Origin: Myxococcus eversor
GTDB lineage: Bacteria > Myxococcota > Myxococcia > Myxococcales > Myxococcaceae
Assembly (NCBI RefSeq): GCF_010894455.1
Contig: NZ_JAAIXY010000002.1
Coordinates: forward strand, 248,001-312,000
DNA length: 64,000 nucleotides
Reading direction: 5' to 3'
Shown: positions 47,108-56,337 of the stretch, piece after piece
How positions within the stretch are numbered: the first letter of the stretch is position 1
Layout: every line of letters starts with the position of its first letter
Made by a program: the position numbers and the translations under genes
The notes under the pieces: generated by a model
Databases searched by the model: none
What the model saw: the letters and a program-made list of their open reading frames with translations, nothing else
What the model was told of the DNA's origin: nothing

Positions 47108-48289
47108 TCAGGCCAGCGCCTGGATGAGTCGCTCGGCCTGCTCGCGCCACTCGGGCGCCAGACGGGGCAGCGCCAGCAGCTCGCGAGCCAGTGCCTTCGC
47201 CTGGTCCTTCTGCCCCAGGCGCGCGTGCACCACCGCCAGGTTGAGCCGGGGCTCGGGACGCTCTGGCGCGCGGCGATGCGCCTCTTCCAGCACCTCCAGC
47301 GCCTGCTGTCCGGCGCCCGGGAGTTCATCCTCCGGGATGCGCATCAGGAGGTTGCCCAGGTTGTTTGCGGGGGCCCAGTCGTCCGGGGACAGCTTCACGG
47401 CCTCGCGCCACGCGGTCAGCGCGGCGGGGATGTCCACCGGCTCCGTGGCCTCCAGCGCCATGCCCTCCACCATGCGGCTCTGCGCGGTGGCCTGGCCTCG
47501 CGACGCCAGCTTGCGGCACAGCTCCAGCGCCTCCGGTAGCCGCCCCTGCGCAAGCCGCAGCCGCGCCAGGTTCCCCTGCGCCGCCGGGCTGTCCGGCTCC
47601 ACGCGCGCCAGCGTCTCCGCGGCCTTCACCGCGCCCGGCAGGTTGCCCCGCGCCAGCAGCACGTTGCACAGGCCGTTGAGCAGGTACGGGTCGTCCGTGA
47701 GGACCTTCAGGCCCGTGGTGAGCAGCTCCTCGGCGGCTTCCAGCTCGCCACCCGCCTGGAGCGCCACCGCGAGCACCAGGTAGCTGGGCCCGTGCCTCGG
47801 GTTGAGGCGCAGGGACTCCTGGAGGTGGTGGAAGCCGTCCTTCAGCTTCTCCTGCGCGAAGAGCACGCGCCCCAGGTGGAAGTGGTGGATACCCGCGTCC
47901 GGCGCCAGCTTCACCGCGCGCTCCAGCGCCGACTGCGCCGCGGCGTTGTCGCCGGCCTCCGCCAGCAGGTAGCCCTGGCCGAACCACGCCTCGGCGCGAT
48001 TGGGTTCTGCCTTCGCGACCTTCCGGTAGAGCGCCAGCGCGCCGGCCGCATCGCCGCGTCGGGTGAGGAGCGCGGCGCGGACGAGTTGCACGCCCGGCGC
48101 TTCCGCGCTCAAGCCCAGCAGCCACGACTCGGCCTGGGCCTCGTTGCCATCGAATGCCGCGAGCCGGGCGAGCGCGACCCGGGCCGCCGGGTCCGAGGCA
48201 TCGCGCTTGAGCGCGGCTTCGGCCTCACGGCGTGCCTGGTCCAGCTCCCCGGCTGCGAGAAGTGCGTCGTACCTGGCGGTCTCCGCCAT
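47108..48289 (-). CDS. TPR repeat protein
   Basis: The 393-residue protein consists almost entirely of TPR helices (about ten units), such as AEAWFGQGYLLAEAGDNAAA, IHHFHLGRVLFAQEKLKDGF and AQGNLARLRLAQGRLPEALE. There is no signal peptide. The start overlaps the stop of the upstream gene as TGATG, so it is translationally coupled to the glycine-patterned protein. It may serve as its scaffold or chaperone by position. Confidence 0.88.
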   Translation of the reverse strand: MAETARYDALLAAGELDQARREAEAALKRDASDPAARVALARLAAFDGNEAQAESWLLGLSAEAPGVQLVRAALLTRRGDAAGALALYRKVAKAEPNRAEAWFGQGYLLAEAGDNAAAQSALERAVKLAPDAGIHHFHLGRVLFAQEKLKDGFHHLQESLRLNPRHGPSYLVLAVALQAGGELEAAEELLTTGLKVLTDDPYLLNGLCNVLLARGNLPGAVKAAETLARVEPDSPAAQGNLARLRLAQGRLPEALELCRKLASRGQATAQSRMVEGMALEATEPVDIPAALTAWREAVKLSPDDWAPANNLGNLLMRIPEDELPGAGQQALEVLEEAHRRAPERPEPRLNLAVVHARLGQKDQAKALARELLALPRLAPEWREQAERLIQALA

Positions 48290-49236
48290 CAGCCAAACAG
48301 CCCCTTGAAGAAGTTGCCGACGGACTTCACCACATTCTTGACCACTTCGACGGGCTTCTCGATGACGCTCTTCACCGCGTCGGCGATCTTGCCGAAGTTG
48401 ATGTCGACGTCGAAGCCCAGCTTGAAGCCGATGCCCAGGGCCGCGCCGAAGTCCACGCGGGCCTTGAAGCGGCCGTTGTCCCAGCTCGCCTCGGCACGGG
48501 CAGACACACCGACACCGGCCCACGCCTCCGCACGACCCGTGACGCCGCCGTAGTCGCCCAGCTTGACGTTGCCCGTCACACCGGCGCGGGCGCCGATGAA
48601 GGCGTCACCACCGACGCGGGCCGCGTACTTGCCATTGATGGGGTCCAGCGTCACTTCGCCGTGGAGACCGGCCTTGGCGCCCACCCAGGCCTTGCCCTGG
48701 AGCTCCGCCTGAATCGGGCCGACGCCCGCGCGCAGGGTGCCTTCCGCGTCAATCAGCGTGGCCTTCGCGTCCAGGTCGCCCCGGGCGAACAGCTTGCCGC
48801 CCTCGATGCCGACCTCGCCGGAGCCCTTCAGCTCCGCCTCGAGGACGCTCATCTTGCCGTAGCCCTGGGCCACGCTGTTGGCGTCGCCGAAGCCGCCCTC
48901 GAACTTCTTGACCGCCGCGCCCTTGGTGAACTGGCCGTCGATGCCGACCTTCGGAATCTGACCCAGCAGGCCCGCCATGGCGCCCGTCACGCGACCGGTG
49001 CCCTCGTGCTGGGACTCGGTGCTGTAGCTGGTGTTCCAGTTCTGCGTGGTGCTCTTCTCACGCTCGAAGTGGCTCTGGAGGCGGCCGTCCTTGAAGGAGG
49101 TCTGGACGCCCGTGTTGGTGTCCTTGACCACCTTCTCCGTGGTCGTGTTCTTCGCCACCGGGGTGTTCTGGGCGGTCTGCGAGGACGACCGGACCTGGGG
49201 CTGCTGACCGCGACGGATGGAGGAGCGATCGCTCAT
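48289..49236 (-). CDS. Glycine/alanine-patterned protein with amphipathic C-terminus
   Basis: The 315-residue protein has a Ser/Gln/Thr-rich start (QPQVRSSSQTAQNTPVAKN), a long middle (about 120-275) of short repeats such as GEVGIEGGKLFARGDLD, AWVGAKAGLHGEV, AFIGARAGVTGNV and AWAGVGVSARAEAS, and a C-terminal amphipathic helix with VEVVKNVVKSVGNFFKGLF. The repeats resemble glycine-rich beta segments in some actinobacterial polymorphic toxins. No signal peptide. The stop is coupled to the TPR gene. I do not recognise the protein; a membrane-active role is conceivable. Confidence 0.75.
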   Translation of the reverse strand: MSDRSSIRRGQQPQVRSSSQTAQNTPVAKNTTTEKVVKDTNTGVQTSFKDGRLQSHFEREKSTTQNWNTSYSTESQHEGTGRVTGAMAGLLGQIPKVGIDGQFTKGAAVKKFEGGFGDANSVAQGYGKMSVLEAELKGSGEVGIEGGKLFARGDLDAKATLIDAEGTLRAGVGPIQAELQGKAWVGAKAGLHGEVTLDPINGKYAARVGGDAFIGARAGVTGNVKLGDYGGVTGRAEAWAGVGVSARAEASWDNGRFKARVDFGAALGIGFKLGFDVDINFGKIADAVKSVIEKPVEVVKNVVKSVGNFFKGLFG

Positions 49237-49326
49237 GAAAGACCTCGGAACGGGGACGACCGAAAGAGAATGTGAGGGGATTCTCGGACCCGACGCGGAT
49301 CAGTTGCGTCCTGGACGGAGATTTTC

Positions 49327-49821
49327 CTACACCCGCGCCAGGAACCAGCGGGCAATGAGGGGAATGCAGGCCCCCACGGCCACCAGTCCCAGCCCCACGA
49401 CGAGCCGGACGAAGCTGGGCGCATGCGCACCGGGCTCCAGCACCGCGTCCGTCGGGTCTTGTGGGTTGTAGGCGACCCGGACCGCCTGTCCCGGAGGATA
49501 GCGACGCAAGGTGGCCTGGGCGTCGTCGGGGTTGGTGCGCGCGGTGGGGTCCACGCGCAAGGTCGCGGTGCCGACGAGGACGCGGCCCACGGAGTACTCG
49601 TACTGGACGCGGGCCTCGTAGTGGACGCGGGGCTCCGTCTGCCCGGGCACCGGGAGGCGGTGCTCCACTTCCTCGGCGGCCAGGACGGTGCCGGGCACGG
49701 TGGGCCAGCGGCGGGAGCGCAGGGCTCGAAGGACGTCCTTGAGCCCGGCGAGGACGAAGACGACGCCCACCGCCGCGAGCAGCGCACAGATGATGGTGAT
49801 GACGCCCCAGAGCACGCGCAC
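49327..49821 (-). CDS. DUF3592 membrane protein
   Basis: The 164-residue protein has an N-terminal helix (WGVITIICALLAAVGVVFVL), a periplasmic beta domain with VPGTVLAAEEVEHRL, VQYEYSVGRVLVGTAT and VRVAYNPQDPTDAVLEPG, and a C-terminal helix (VVGLGLVAVGACIPLIARWF). This is the DUF3592 layout. Function unknown. Confidence 0.9.
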   Translation of the reverse strand: MRVLWGVITIICALLAAVGVVFVLAGLKDVLRALRSRRWPTVPGTVLAAEEVEHRLPVPGQTEPRVHYEARVQYEYSVGRVLVGTATLRVDPTARTNPDDAQATLRRYPPGQAVRVAYNPQDPTDAVLEPGAHAPSFVRLVVGLGLVAVGACIPLIARWFLARV

Positions 49822-49875
49822 GGCGAGGACACTACCAGAAGGCCGCGGGTGAGCAGGGGCCCCGCGGCCCGCGCC

Positions 49876-50679
49876 TCAGCCCATCACCGCGAAGAGCTGC
49901 CGGCACTGGGCCAGGAGCTGTCCGTCCTGGGTCCAGAGCTGCTGGAAGTCCTCCGAGTACCCGCCCCCCGCCTGGAGGGAGCGGCCGGTGCGCAGGAACT
50001 GGGCGTCCGGCTTCAGGCCCGCCTGGGGCAGCACCTGGAAGAAGTGCATGGTGAAGTCCACGGTGGCGGCCGGGCGGAACCCCTCCACGCGCGACAGCAC
50101 CGCGGGCGGGTACGCGTCCATCAACCCCACACACAGGGGCGCGTCCAGCACCGTGGGCTCGCGCGGGCGCAGCCAGCCACCCGTCTCCGCGACGGCGGCC
50201 CCGGCGTACGGCGCCGAGCCGATGCAGAAGCGGAACTCGAAGAAGCGACAGAAGTCCGGCATGGGCACGTCGTCCGGCGTCATCGGCACCTCGTGCGGAG
50301 GCGGGACTTTCGGGGGCGTCATCTCCATGTATTCGATGGCGCCGCCCCGCGTCGCGCCGAACGTCGCGCTGCCCATGGCCACCACGCCCGCGTCATTCTC
50401 CACGCGCACGGTGGCCTGCGTGACGAGCTTTCCGGCCCGCTCGATTCGCGTCGTCACCCACGCGTCGCCCTCCACCGCCGGCGCGCAGAAGTGCATGGTG
50501 AAGGAGCGCACTGGCCGGGCCGCGTCCCCCACCGTGTGCTCCAACGCGCGCAGCGCCGTGCCCGCGACCAGCCCTCCGTACGCGCCCCGGCCCTGGTACC
50601 AGGGCGAGGTGAAGCGGATGCGGTAGCGGTTCGGCCCGACGGACTCGGGCGTGGAGGCGGCGAGGAAGGCGGCGGTCAT
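49876..50679 (-). CDS. Acyl-CoA thioesterase family protein (double hotdog)
   Basis: The 267-residue protein has two hotdog halves: an N-terminal one with WYQGRGAYGGLVAGTALRAL and SFTMHFCAPAVEGDAWV, and a C-terminal one ending with AATVDFTMHFFQVLP and LRTGRSLQAGGGYSED. The fit is to TesB-like or thioesterase-like superfamily proteins. Substrate chain length cannot be told. ATG 50679 was chosen over ATG 50691. Confidence 0.86.
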   Translation of the reverse strand: MTAAFLAASTPESVGPNRYRIRFTSPWYQGRGAYGGLVAGTALRALEHTVGDAARPVRSFTMHFCAPAVEGDAWVTTRIERAGKLVTQATVRVENDAGVVAMGSATFGATRGGAIEYMEMTPPKVPPPHEVPMTPDDVPMPDFCRFFEFRFCIGSAPYAGAAVAETGGWLRPREPTVLDAPLCVGLMDAYPPAVLSRVEGFRPAATVDFTMHFFQVLPQAGLKPDAQFLRTGRSLQAGGGYSEDFQQLWTQDGQLLAQCRQLFAVMG

Positions 50680-50741
50680 GTCGCGACGCACCGTATCAAG
50701 CCACCACCCGCCGCGAAGGGACTGTCAGCGCGAGGCGCGAC

Positions 50742-51419
50742 TCACCGCGACAAGCGCCAGTCGATGGGCGGCCGGCCCTTCGACTCCAGGGCCTTGTTCA
50801 CCGCGCTGAAGGGCTTGCTGCCGAAGAAGCCGCTGCTGGCCGACAGCGGGGACGGGTGCGTGCCCTCGATGACGACGTGGCGACTGGCGTCGATGAGCTT
50901 CTTCTTCTTCTGCGCGTACTTGCCCCAGAGCAGGAAGACCACCGGCTCCGTCTTTTCGCTCACCGCGCGGATGACCGCGTCCGTGAAGTCCTCCCAGCCG
51001 TGGCCCGCGTGGCTGTTGGGCTTCGCCTGTTGCACCGTCAGCACCGCGTTGAGCAGCAGCACGCCCTGCTCCGCCCAGGCAATCAGCGAGCCGTCCTTGG
51101 GACGCGGCACCTTCACGTCCGCCTCCAGCTCCTTGAAGATGTTCACCAGCGAGGGCGGCGAGGGCACCCCGGGCTTCACCGAGAACGCCAGCCCATGCGC
51201 CTGCCCAGGCCCGTGGTACGGGTCCTGGCCCAGCAGCAGCACGCGCACGTCCGCATAGGGCGTCAGCCGGAAGGCGGAGAACAGGTCCTCCTCCGAGGGG
51301 AAGACGGTGGCCTCCTCGCGCTCCTTCGCCACGAAGCGCTCCAGCTCCTGGAACGAGGGCGAATCCAGAGAGGCCTTCAGCGCCTTCCTCCAGTCCTCCG
51401 GCAGCTTGTCCTTCAGCAT
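50742..51419 (-). CDS. ung: Uracil-DNA glycosylase (family 1)
   Basis: The 225-residue protein has the catalytic motif LLGQDPYHGPGQAHGLAFS (Asp66) and the C-terminal HPSPLSA loop that inserts into DNA, plus LLLNAVLTV and WGKYAQKK. Family 1 UDG removes uracil from DNA. An in-frame extension upstream is ignored because the family starts just before LPEDWRKAL. Divergent from cpaF. Confidence 0.97.
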   Translation of the reverse strand: MLKDKLPEDWRKALKASLDSPSFQELERFVAKEREEATVFPSEEDLFSAFRLTPYADVRVLLLGQDPYHGPGQAHGLAFSVKPGVPSPPSLVNIFKELEADVKVPRPKDGSLIAWAEQGVLLLNAVLTVQQAKPNSHAGHGWEDFTDAVIRAVSEKTEPVVFLLWGKYAQKKKKLIDASRHVVIEGTHPSPLSASSGFFGSKPFSAVNKALESKGRPPIDWRLSR

Positions 51420-51588
51420 GTGCGTTCCTCCCCGACCCGCGCGCGGCGGGGCATTGAAACATCCCCGTCCCACGGGGCCCATCCCTTTCGTGCCGGCGTC
51501 GGAGGGCCGACAGCTCCCCAGGGAGCAGGCGGGCGGGGACGGCGGGTTCTTGGGGGTTGGCACCAGCCGCGCTAGCCTGGGGGGCGCC

Positions 51589-53364
51589 ATGACGATGTAC
51601 ACCGAGTCACTCCGCGCCTTCCTCAAGCCCGTCCTGCCCTATCTGGACGACGAGGCGGTGTCGGAGATCATGATCAACGGCCCCACCGACGTGTGGATTG
51701 AGAAGAAGGGCCGACTGACGCGCACGGATGCCTTCTTCACCGAGGAAGGTCTCATCGGCGCGGCGCGCAACATGGCCCAGTTCGTCGGCCGCATGCTCAC
51801 CGAGGAGCGGCCCCGCCTGGACGCGCGCCTTCCGGATGGAAGCCGCATCCACGTGGTGATTCCGCCCATTGCCCGCAAGGGCACCACCATCTCCATCCGC
51901 AAGTTCTTCAAGGAAAAGCTCACCATCAATTCCTTGTTGAAGTTCGGCTCGCTGACGCCGCAGATGGCGCGGCTCATCGAGGCGGGCATCGCCACCAAGC
52001 TCAACATGCTGGTGGCCGGCGGCACGGGCTCCGGCAAGACGACGCTGCTCAACATCGTCTCCTCCCTCATCCCCGACGACGAGCGCATCCTCACCATCGA
52101 GGACTCGGCGGAGCTCCAGCTCAACCAGACGCACGTCGTCCCCTTCGAGAGCCGTCCGCCGGACAAGTTCGGCAAGGGCGGCGTGGACATGGGAGACCTG
52201 CTCCACTCGGCGCTGCGTCTGCGTCCCGACCGAATCGTCGTCGGCGAGGTGCGCGGCGGCGAGGCGTTCCACCTCATGCAGGCGATGAACACGGGCCACG
52301 GCGGCTCGCTGGCCACCACCCACGCCAACACGCCCACGGACACGCTGCGCCGCGTGGAGTCGCTGTGCCTCATGTCCGGCATCGAGCTGCCCATGGTCGC
52401 CGTCCGCGCCCAGGTGGCCAGCGCCATCAACTTCATCATCTGCTGCGAGCGCTTCCACGACGGCAGCCGCAAGACGAGCGCCCTGGCGGAGGTGCTGCCC
52501 CTCACGGAGAAGGGCGACTACCGCACCCAGGACATCTTCGTCTTCACGCCCGTCACCAAGGACGAGGAAGGCCACATCCTCGGCTACCACGCGCCCACGG
52601 GCATCATCCCCAACTTCGTCGCCAAGGCGAAGGCGTACGGCTTCAACGATTTGGACGAGTCCTTCTTCGACCCGATGACGTACGGAATCCCCCCTCCGCC
52701 CGTCTTCCACGCCGGTGAGTCGTACACCGTGCGCTGGGCCCCCTCGCTCAAGCACCGCGAGGAGGGACGTCCTGACCCCGAACACTTCAAGAAGGAGTGG
52801 TCCGACTTCGAGGAGAAGTTGAGGCAGGACGCCCGCGACGCCAAGGTCGCCAAGCCCGCGCCCGCCGCGCCCGCCGTGCAGGTGCAGGTGCCCGCGAGCC
52901 TCCCCGCGTCGATGTCCAAGCCCGCCACGCCCGCGCCCCGGCCCGCCACCGCCACGCCGCCCGCCGGCCACGCCGCCGCCACTCCAGCGGCTGGAACCCC
53001 CGCCGTCAGGCCCGCCGCCTCCGCGCCGCGTCCTCCGCCTCCGCCCGACATGGGAGATGACGACCGGACGCCGCCGCCCACCCGGAGCCCCTTCGCGTCG
53101 GAGGCCAAGGTGGAGGTGGACGAGGAGCTGCTCACCGACGCGGGCCGTCCTCCTCCGCCGCGCCGCCCCGGCACGCCGCCGCCCAGGCCTCCGCCGCCCT
53201 CCAGCAGCGCCCGCCCCGCGGTCCCCGCGCGCAGGCCGCCGCCGTCCATCCCCTCCCGCCCCGCCGACGAGGACGACGAGGACACCAAGGCACCCTCTTC
53301 CGAGCTGAAGACCTCGGAGAAGACCCAGATTCGTCCCGCCCCGCCCGAGCGGCCCCGTCGCTGA
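51589..53364 (+). CDS. cpaF: CpaF/TadA family type II/IV secretion ATPase
   Basis: The 591-residue protein has an N-terminal domain (LDDEAVSEIMINGPTDVWIE), then the ATPase core: Walker A AGGTGSGKTTLLN, Asp-box TIEDSAELQ, Walker B region RPDRIVVGEVRGGE and His-box TGHGGSLATTHANTP. This matches CpaF/TadA of tight-adherence pili. The last ~190 residues are Pro/Ala-rich and low in complexity (PAPAAPAVQVQVPASLPA), ending KTQIRPAPPERPRR. No other tad genes are nearby, so it acts with components elsewhere. Confidence 0.93.
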   Translation: MTMYTESLRAFLKPVLPYLDDEAVSEIMINGPTDVWIEKKGRLTRTDAFFTEEGLIGAARNMAQFVGRMLTEERPRLDARLPDGSRIHVVIPPIARKGTTISIRKFFKEKLTINSLLKFGSLTPQMARLIEAGIATKLNMLVAGGTGSGKTTLLNIVSSLIPDDERILTIEDSAELQLNQTHVVPFESRPPDKFGKGGVDMGDLLHSALRLRPDRIVVGEVRGGEAFHLMQAMNTGHGGSLATTHANTPTDTLRRVESLCLMSGIELPMVAVRAQVASAINFIICCERFHDGSRKTSALAEVLPLTEKGDYRTQDIFVFTPVTKDEEGHILGYHAPTGIIPNFVAKAKAYGFNDLDESFFDPMTYGIPPPPVFHAGESYTVRWAPSLKHREEGRPDPEHFKKEWSDFEEKLRQDARDAKVAKPAPAAPAVQVQVPASLPASMSKPATPAPRPATATPPAGHAAATPAAGTPAVRPAASAPRPPPPPDMGDDDRTPPPTRSPFASEAKVEVDEELLTDAGRPPPPRRPGTPPPRPPPPSSSARPAVPARRPPPSIPSRPADEDDEDTKAPSSELKTSEKTQIRPAPPERPRR

Positions 53365-53521
53365 GGGCCGGAGGACGGTGTCTGGCCGCTCCCGCCGTCC
53401 TACCTGGACGGTGGGGTCAGCTCCCACCGCACGCACCGGGAGCGCGCGTGATGCCACCCGAGGCGAGCAGCCCCTGATTCCCGGCCTTGCGAGGAGGTCG
53501 TGTCGGGGGGAAAGTGATCCT

Positions 53522-54475
53522 GTGTTGATTACCCTCGTCGCCGTTCTCTCCGTGGTCGCCCAGGCACCCGCAGCGCTTCCGCCGCAGGGGCCCGTGAGTG
53601 TGCTGATCGCCCCACCGGACGCGACGGGAGCCCCTTCCCACATCGTCGAGTTCGCGCAGGAGCACCTGGCCGAGCAGCTCGAGTCGCGCGGGATGCGCGT
53701 CATCCGCATCGAGAATGTCACCCGCAAGCTCCCCGTCTCGCGACGCCGCACGCTGCTGCGCTGCAAGCGCACGGAGGCGCCGTGCCTGCAGTGGCTCGGC
53801 ACGGTCAGCAAGGCGGAAGTCGTCCTCGTTGCGGAGCTGGTCCTGGGGACGAGCGGCTACCGCGCTGGCGTGCGCGCCTACGCCGCCAAGGACGGCGCGC
53901 TCATCTCCAAGAACCTCGTCGCCGACGTGCCCGAGGACAAGCTGCTGGATACGCTCACCCAGACCCTGGACGTGGTGGCGCCCGACACGCAGCGCGCGCT
54001 GCGCGGCCTGCCTCCCGCGCCGCCCATCGACGACGTGCCCCCACCCACGCGGCCCGCCCCCCGCCCCTCCGTGCAGGACGTGCCGCCGCCGACGGTGGTC
54101 GCCGCGCCACCGCTGGTGGAGACCGCGCCCGTCGTCGCCACGAAGTCCTCCGCGCGCCGCTGGGCATGGCTGCCCGCCGCGGGAGGCGTGGCGCTGGCGG
54201 GAGTGGGCACCGTCTTCTACCTGAAGGCCAAGGACCGCTACGACACGCTGGAGCAGGCGACGGTGGACGCGCCCGTGCGCGACTCGAAGGCACTGGTGTC
54301 CGAAGGGAAGCAGGCGCAGACGGTGAGCCGCGTGACGCTGGGCCTGGGCGCGGCGGGCCTCATCGCCGGCGCGGTGATGTTCCTGTGGCCCGATGACCCG
54401 CCCGCGCAGGCCACCCCCTCCGTCGCCGTGAGCTCCGGTGGCGCCATGGTGGGACTGTCCGGGACGTGGCCGTGA
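53522..54475 (+). CDS. Hypothetical secreted membrane-anchored protein
   Basis: The 317-residue protein starts at GTG 53522 with a short signal peptide (LITLVAVLSVVAQA). The periplasmic domain (about 20-150) is similar in texture to FlgO/TolB N-domain-like folds (HIVEFAQEHLAEQLESRGM, GTVSKAEVVLVAELVLG). A Pro-rich linker (PPPTRPAPRPSVQDV) leads to a membrane helix (WAWLPAAGGVALAGVGTV) and a second one (VTLGLGAAGLIAGAVMFLW). No family is certain. It is followed 14 bp later by the collagen-like lipoprotein gene. Confidence 0.7.
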   Translation: MLITLVAVLSVVAQAPAALPPQGPVSVLIAPPDATGAPSHIVEFAQEHLAEQLESRGMRVIRIENVTRKLPVSRRRTLLRCKRTEAPCLQWLGTVSKAEVVLVAELVLGTSGYRAGVRAYAAKDGALISKNLVADVPEDKLLDTLTQTLDVVAPDTQRALRGLPPAPPIDDVPPPTRPAPRPSVQDVPPPTVVAAPPLVETAPVVATKSSARRWAWLPAAGGVALAGVGTVFYLKAKDRYDTLEQATVDAPVRDSKALVSEGKQAQTVSRVTLGLGAAGLIAGAVMFLWPDDPPAQATPSVAVSSGGAMVGLSGTWP

Positions 54476-54489
54476 CTTCGAGGATTCCC

Positions 54490-56193
54490 ATGCGAAATAC
54501 CTGGACGCTCGGAGCGATGGGCGCGGCGCTCGCGGCGGTGCTCGCCGCCGGTGGCTGCTACGACTTCGACGCCGCGCAGAAGCGCTGTCGCGAAGAAGGC
54601 CGCTGCGAGCAGCAAGTCATTCCGGATGCGGGCTGCATCCCCACGTCCACCTCGGAGGACTCGCCGGACGACGCGTTCGCGGACTCCGACTGTGACGGCG
54701 TGGACGGCCGCGCCAGCTCCGGCCTCTTCGTCGACCCCGAGAATGGCGACGACACGTCGGGCACGGGCACCCGCGATGCGCCGCTGCGCACCGTGGGCCA
54801 GGCGCTCGCGCGGCTGCGCCAGTGGGACGGGGGCGTGCCGACGCGGCTCTACCTCGCGGGCGGCACCTACGCCGAGGGCGAGCTGGTGCTGGACGTGCCC
54901 GTCTCCCTGCATGGCGGCTACTCCGGACGCGATGGCGGCTGGGGCCGCGCCAGTGGCCTGGTGGCCGTGCTGGACAACGGCGGCGCCACGGGGCTCACCG
55001 TGCAGGGCGTGACGGACGCGGGAATCGTGCTGGAGTACCTGCGCATCCGCTCCGCCGACGCCGTGGAGCCCGGGCAGGCCTCCGTGGCCCTGCGCGTCCT
55101 CGACAGCTCGGGCGTGCGACTGCGCCACACCGTGCTGGAGGCCGGACGCGGCGGGACGGGCGCGGAAGGCACTCCAGGTGATACGGGCACGCCGGGGCCC
55201 ATCGGCATGGACGGGCAGCCCCCCGGGGGAGACCCGCCGGTGTTCCTGGGAGTGGGGGGCACGGGCGGCGTCAACACCGCGTGCCCCGGACCTGATGGAC
55301 GCTCCGGAGGCCGAGGCGCGGATGGCGTGTCCCGAAGCGCGGGCATGGATGGAGGCGCGGGCCAGCCGGCCCCCACCTCCGGAGCCACGGTGCCAGGCGG
55401 CGCTGGAGGAAGGGCAGGGAGCAGGGTCGATTCGACCTGTCCACCCGGTGCTGCCTGCACGTGCACCGGAGAGAATGGCTCGCACGGTGACCCGGGAACC
55501 CAGGGCGACGCGGGCAGCGCGGGTTCGCCCGGCGGCGCGAGCCTGGGCACCTTCTCCGAGCAGACCCACACCTGGTCGCCTGGGGCCGAACAGCAGGGAG
55601 GCATGGGTGAGCCGGGCGAGCCCGGGAGTGGCGGTGGCGGTGGCGGCAGCGGCAGCAGTTGCGACCTCACGAGCAGGCCCTCGACGCCCGTGGCGGCCAG
55701 CGGCGGAGGTGGCGGTGGTGGCGCGGGCGGCTGTGGTGGACTCGCGGGACGGGGCGGCGGCGGTGGCGGGGCCTCCATCGGGCTGCTCGTGTTCGACTCC
55801 CAGCTGACCCTCGAAGCCAGCGCTCGCATCGAGACGCGTGGCGGCGGCGCGGGCGGCCAGGGAGGCGCGGGCGGAAGCGGTGGAGACGGCGGAGGCGGCG
55901 GAGACGGCGGCCCGGACAAGGACGCCCTCATCTCGGAGGAGGGTCCGCTCGTCACCACCACCAGCGGCAGGGGAGGCAATGGTGGCCTCGGTGGCGCGGG
56001 AGGCAATGGTGGCCCCGGCGGCGGTGGAGGAGGTGGCCCCTCGGTGGGCATCTGGTGCCAGCGCGCCCAGGTCCCCCTGGATGGCGGAGTCATCATCGCC
56101 CAGGGTCCGGGCGGCGCGGGGGGCGAGAGCGACGGCACCGCGGGAGGGGCGGGCGAGTCCCTGCCTGTGACGGGCTGCGCTCCTATCCAGTAG
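54490..56193 (+). CDS. Glycine-rich/collagen-like lipoprotein with DUF1565-like start
   Basis: The 567-residue protein has a lipobox (LAAGGC, Cys23), a short Cys/Asp-rich segment, a DUF1565-like start (DPENGDDTSGTGTRDAPLRT) and a right-handed beta-helix-like region to about 215. The rest is repetitive: GTPGDTGTPGPIGMDGQPPG and later GGGGGGSG, GGAGGSGGDGG and GGAGGNGGPGGGG blocks, with a few interspersed hydrophobic segments. Such proteins are probably surface-exposed. The long glycine runs may be prone to recombination. It may be co-transcribed with the preceding gene. Confidence 0.8.
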   Translation: MRNTWTLGAMGAALAAVLAAGGCYDFDAAQKRCREEGRCEQQVIPDAGCIPTSTSEDSPDDAFADSDCDGVDGRASSGLFVDPENGDDTSGTGTRDAPLRTVGQALARLRQWDGGVPTRLYLAGGTYAEGELVLDVPVSLHGGYSGRDGGWGRASGLVAVLDNGGATGLTVQGVTDAGIVLEYLRIRSADAVEPGQASVALRVLDSSGVRLRHTVLEAGRGGTGAEGTPGDTGTPGPIGMDGQPPGGDPPVFLGVGGTGGVNTACPGPDGRSGGRGADGVSRSAGMDGGAGQPAPTSGATVPGGAGGRAGSRVDSTCPPGAACTCTGENGSHGDPGTQGDAGSAGSPGGASLGTFSEQTHTWSPGAEQQGGMGEPGEPGSGGGGGGSGSSCDLTSRPSTPVAASGGGGGGGAGGCGGLAGRGGGGGGASIGLLVFDSQLTLEASARIETRGGGAGGQGGAGGSGGDGGGGGDGGPDKDALISEEGPLVTTTSGRGGNGGLGGAGGNGGPGGGGGGGPSVGIWCQRAQVPLDGGVIIAQGPGGAGGESDGTAGGAGESLPVTGCAPIQ

Positions 56194-56337
56194 GGTCATC
56201 CGTCCGCTGTCTGACGCTGTCGGTCAAGCCGACAGCGTGGGGTGTGCGATGCCTGAACGCTCGCCCTGCACCCAGGTCCGAACCACATCGCGTCAATCAC
56301 CCCGTCTTGGTACGCTGACTTTTCTTCCTGGCCCGAG

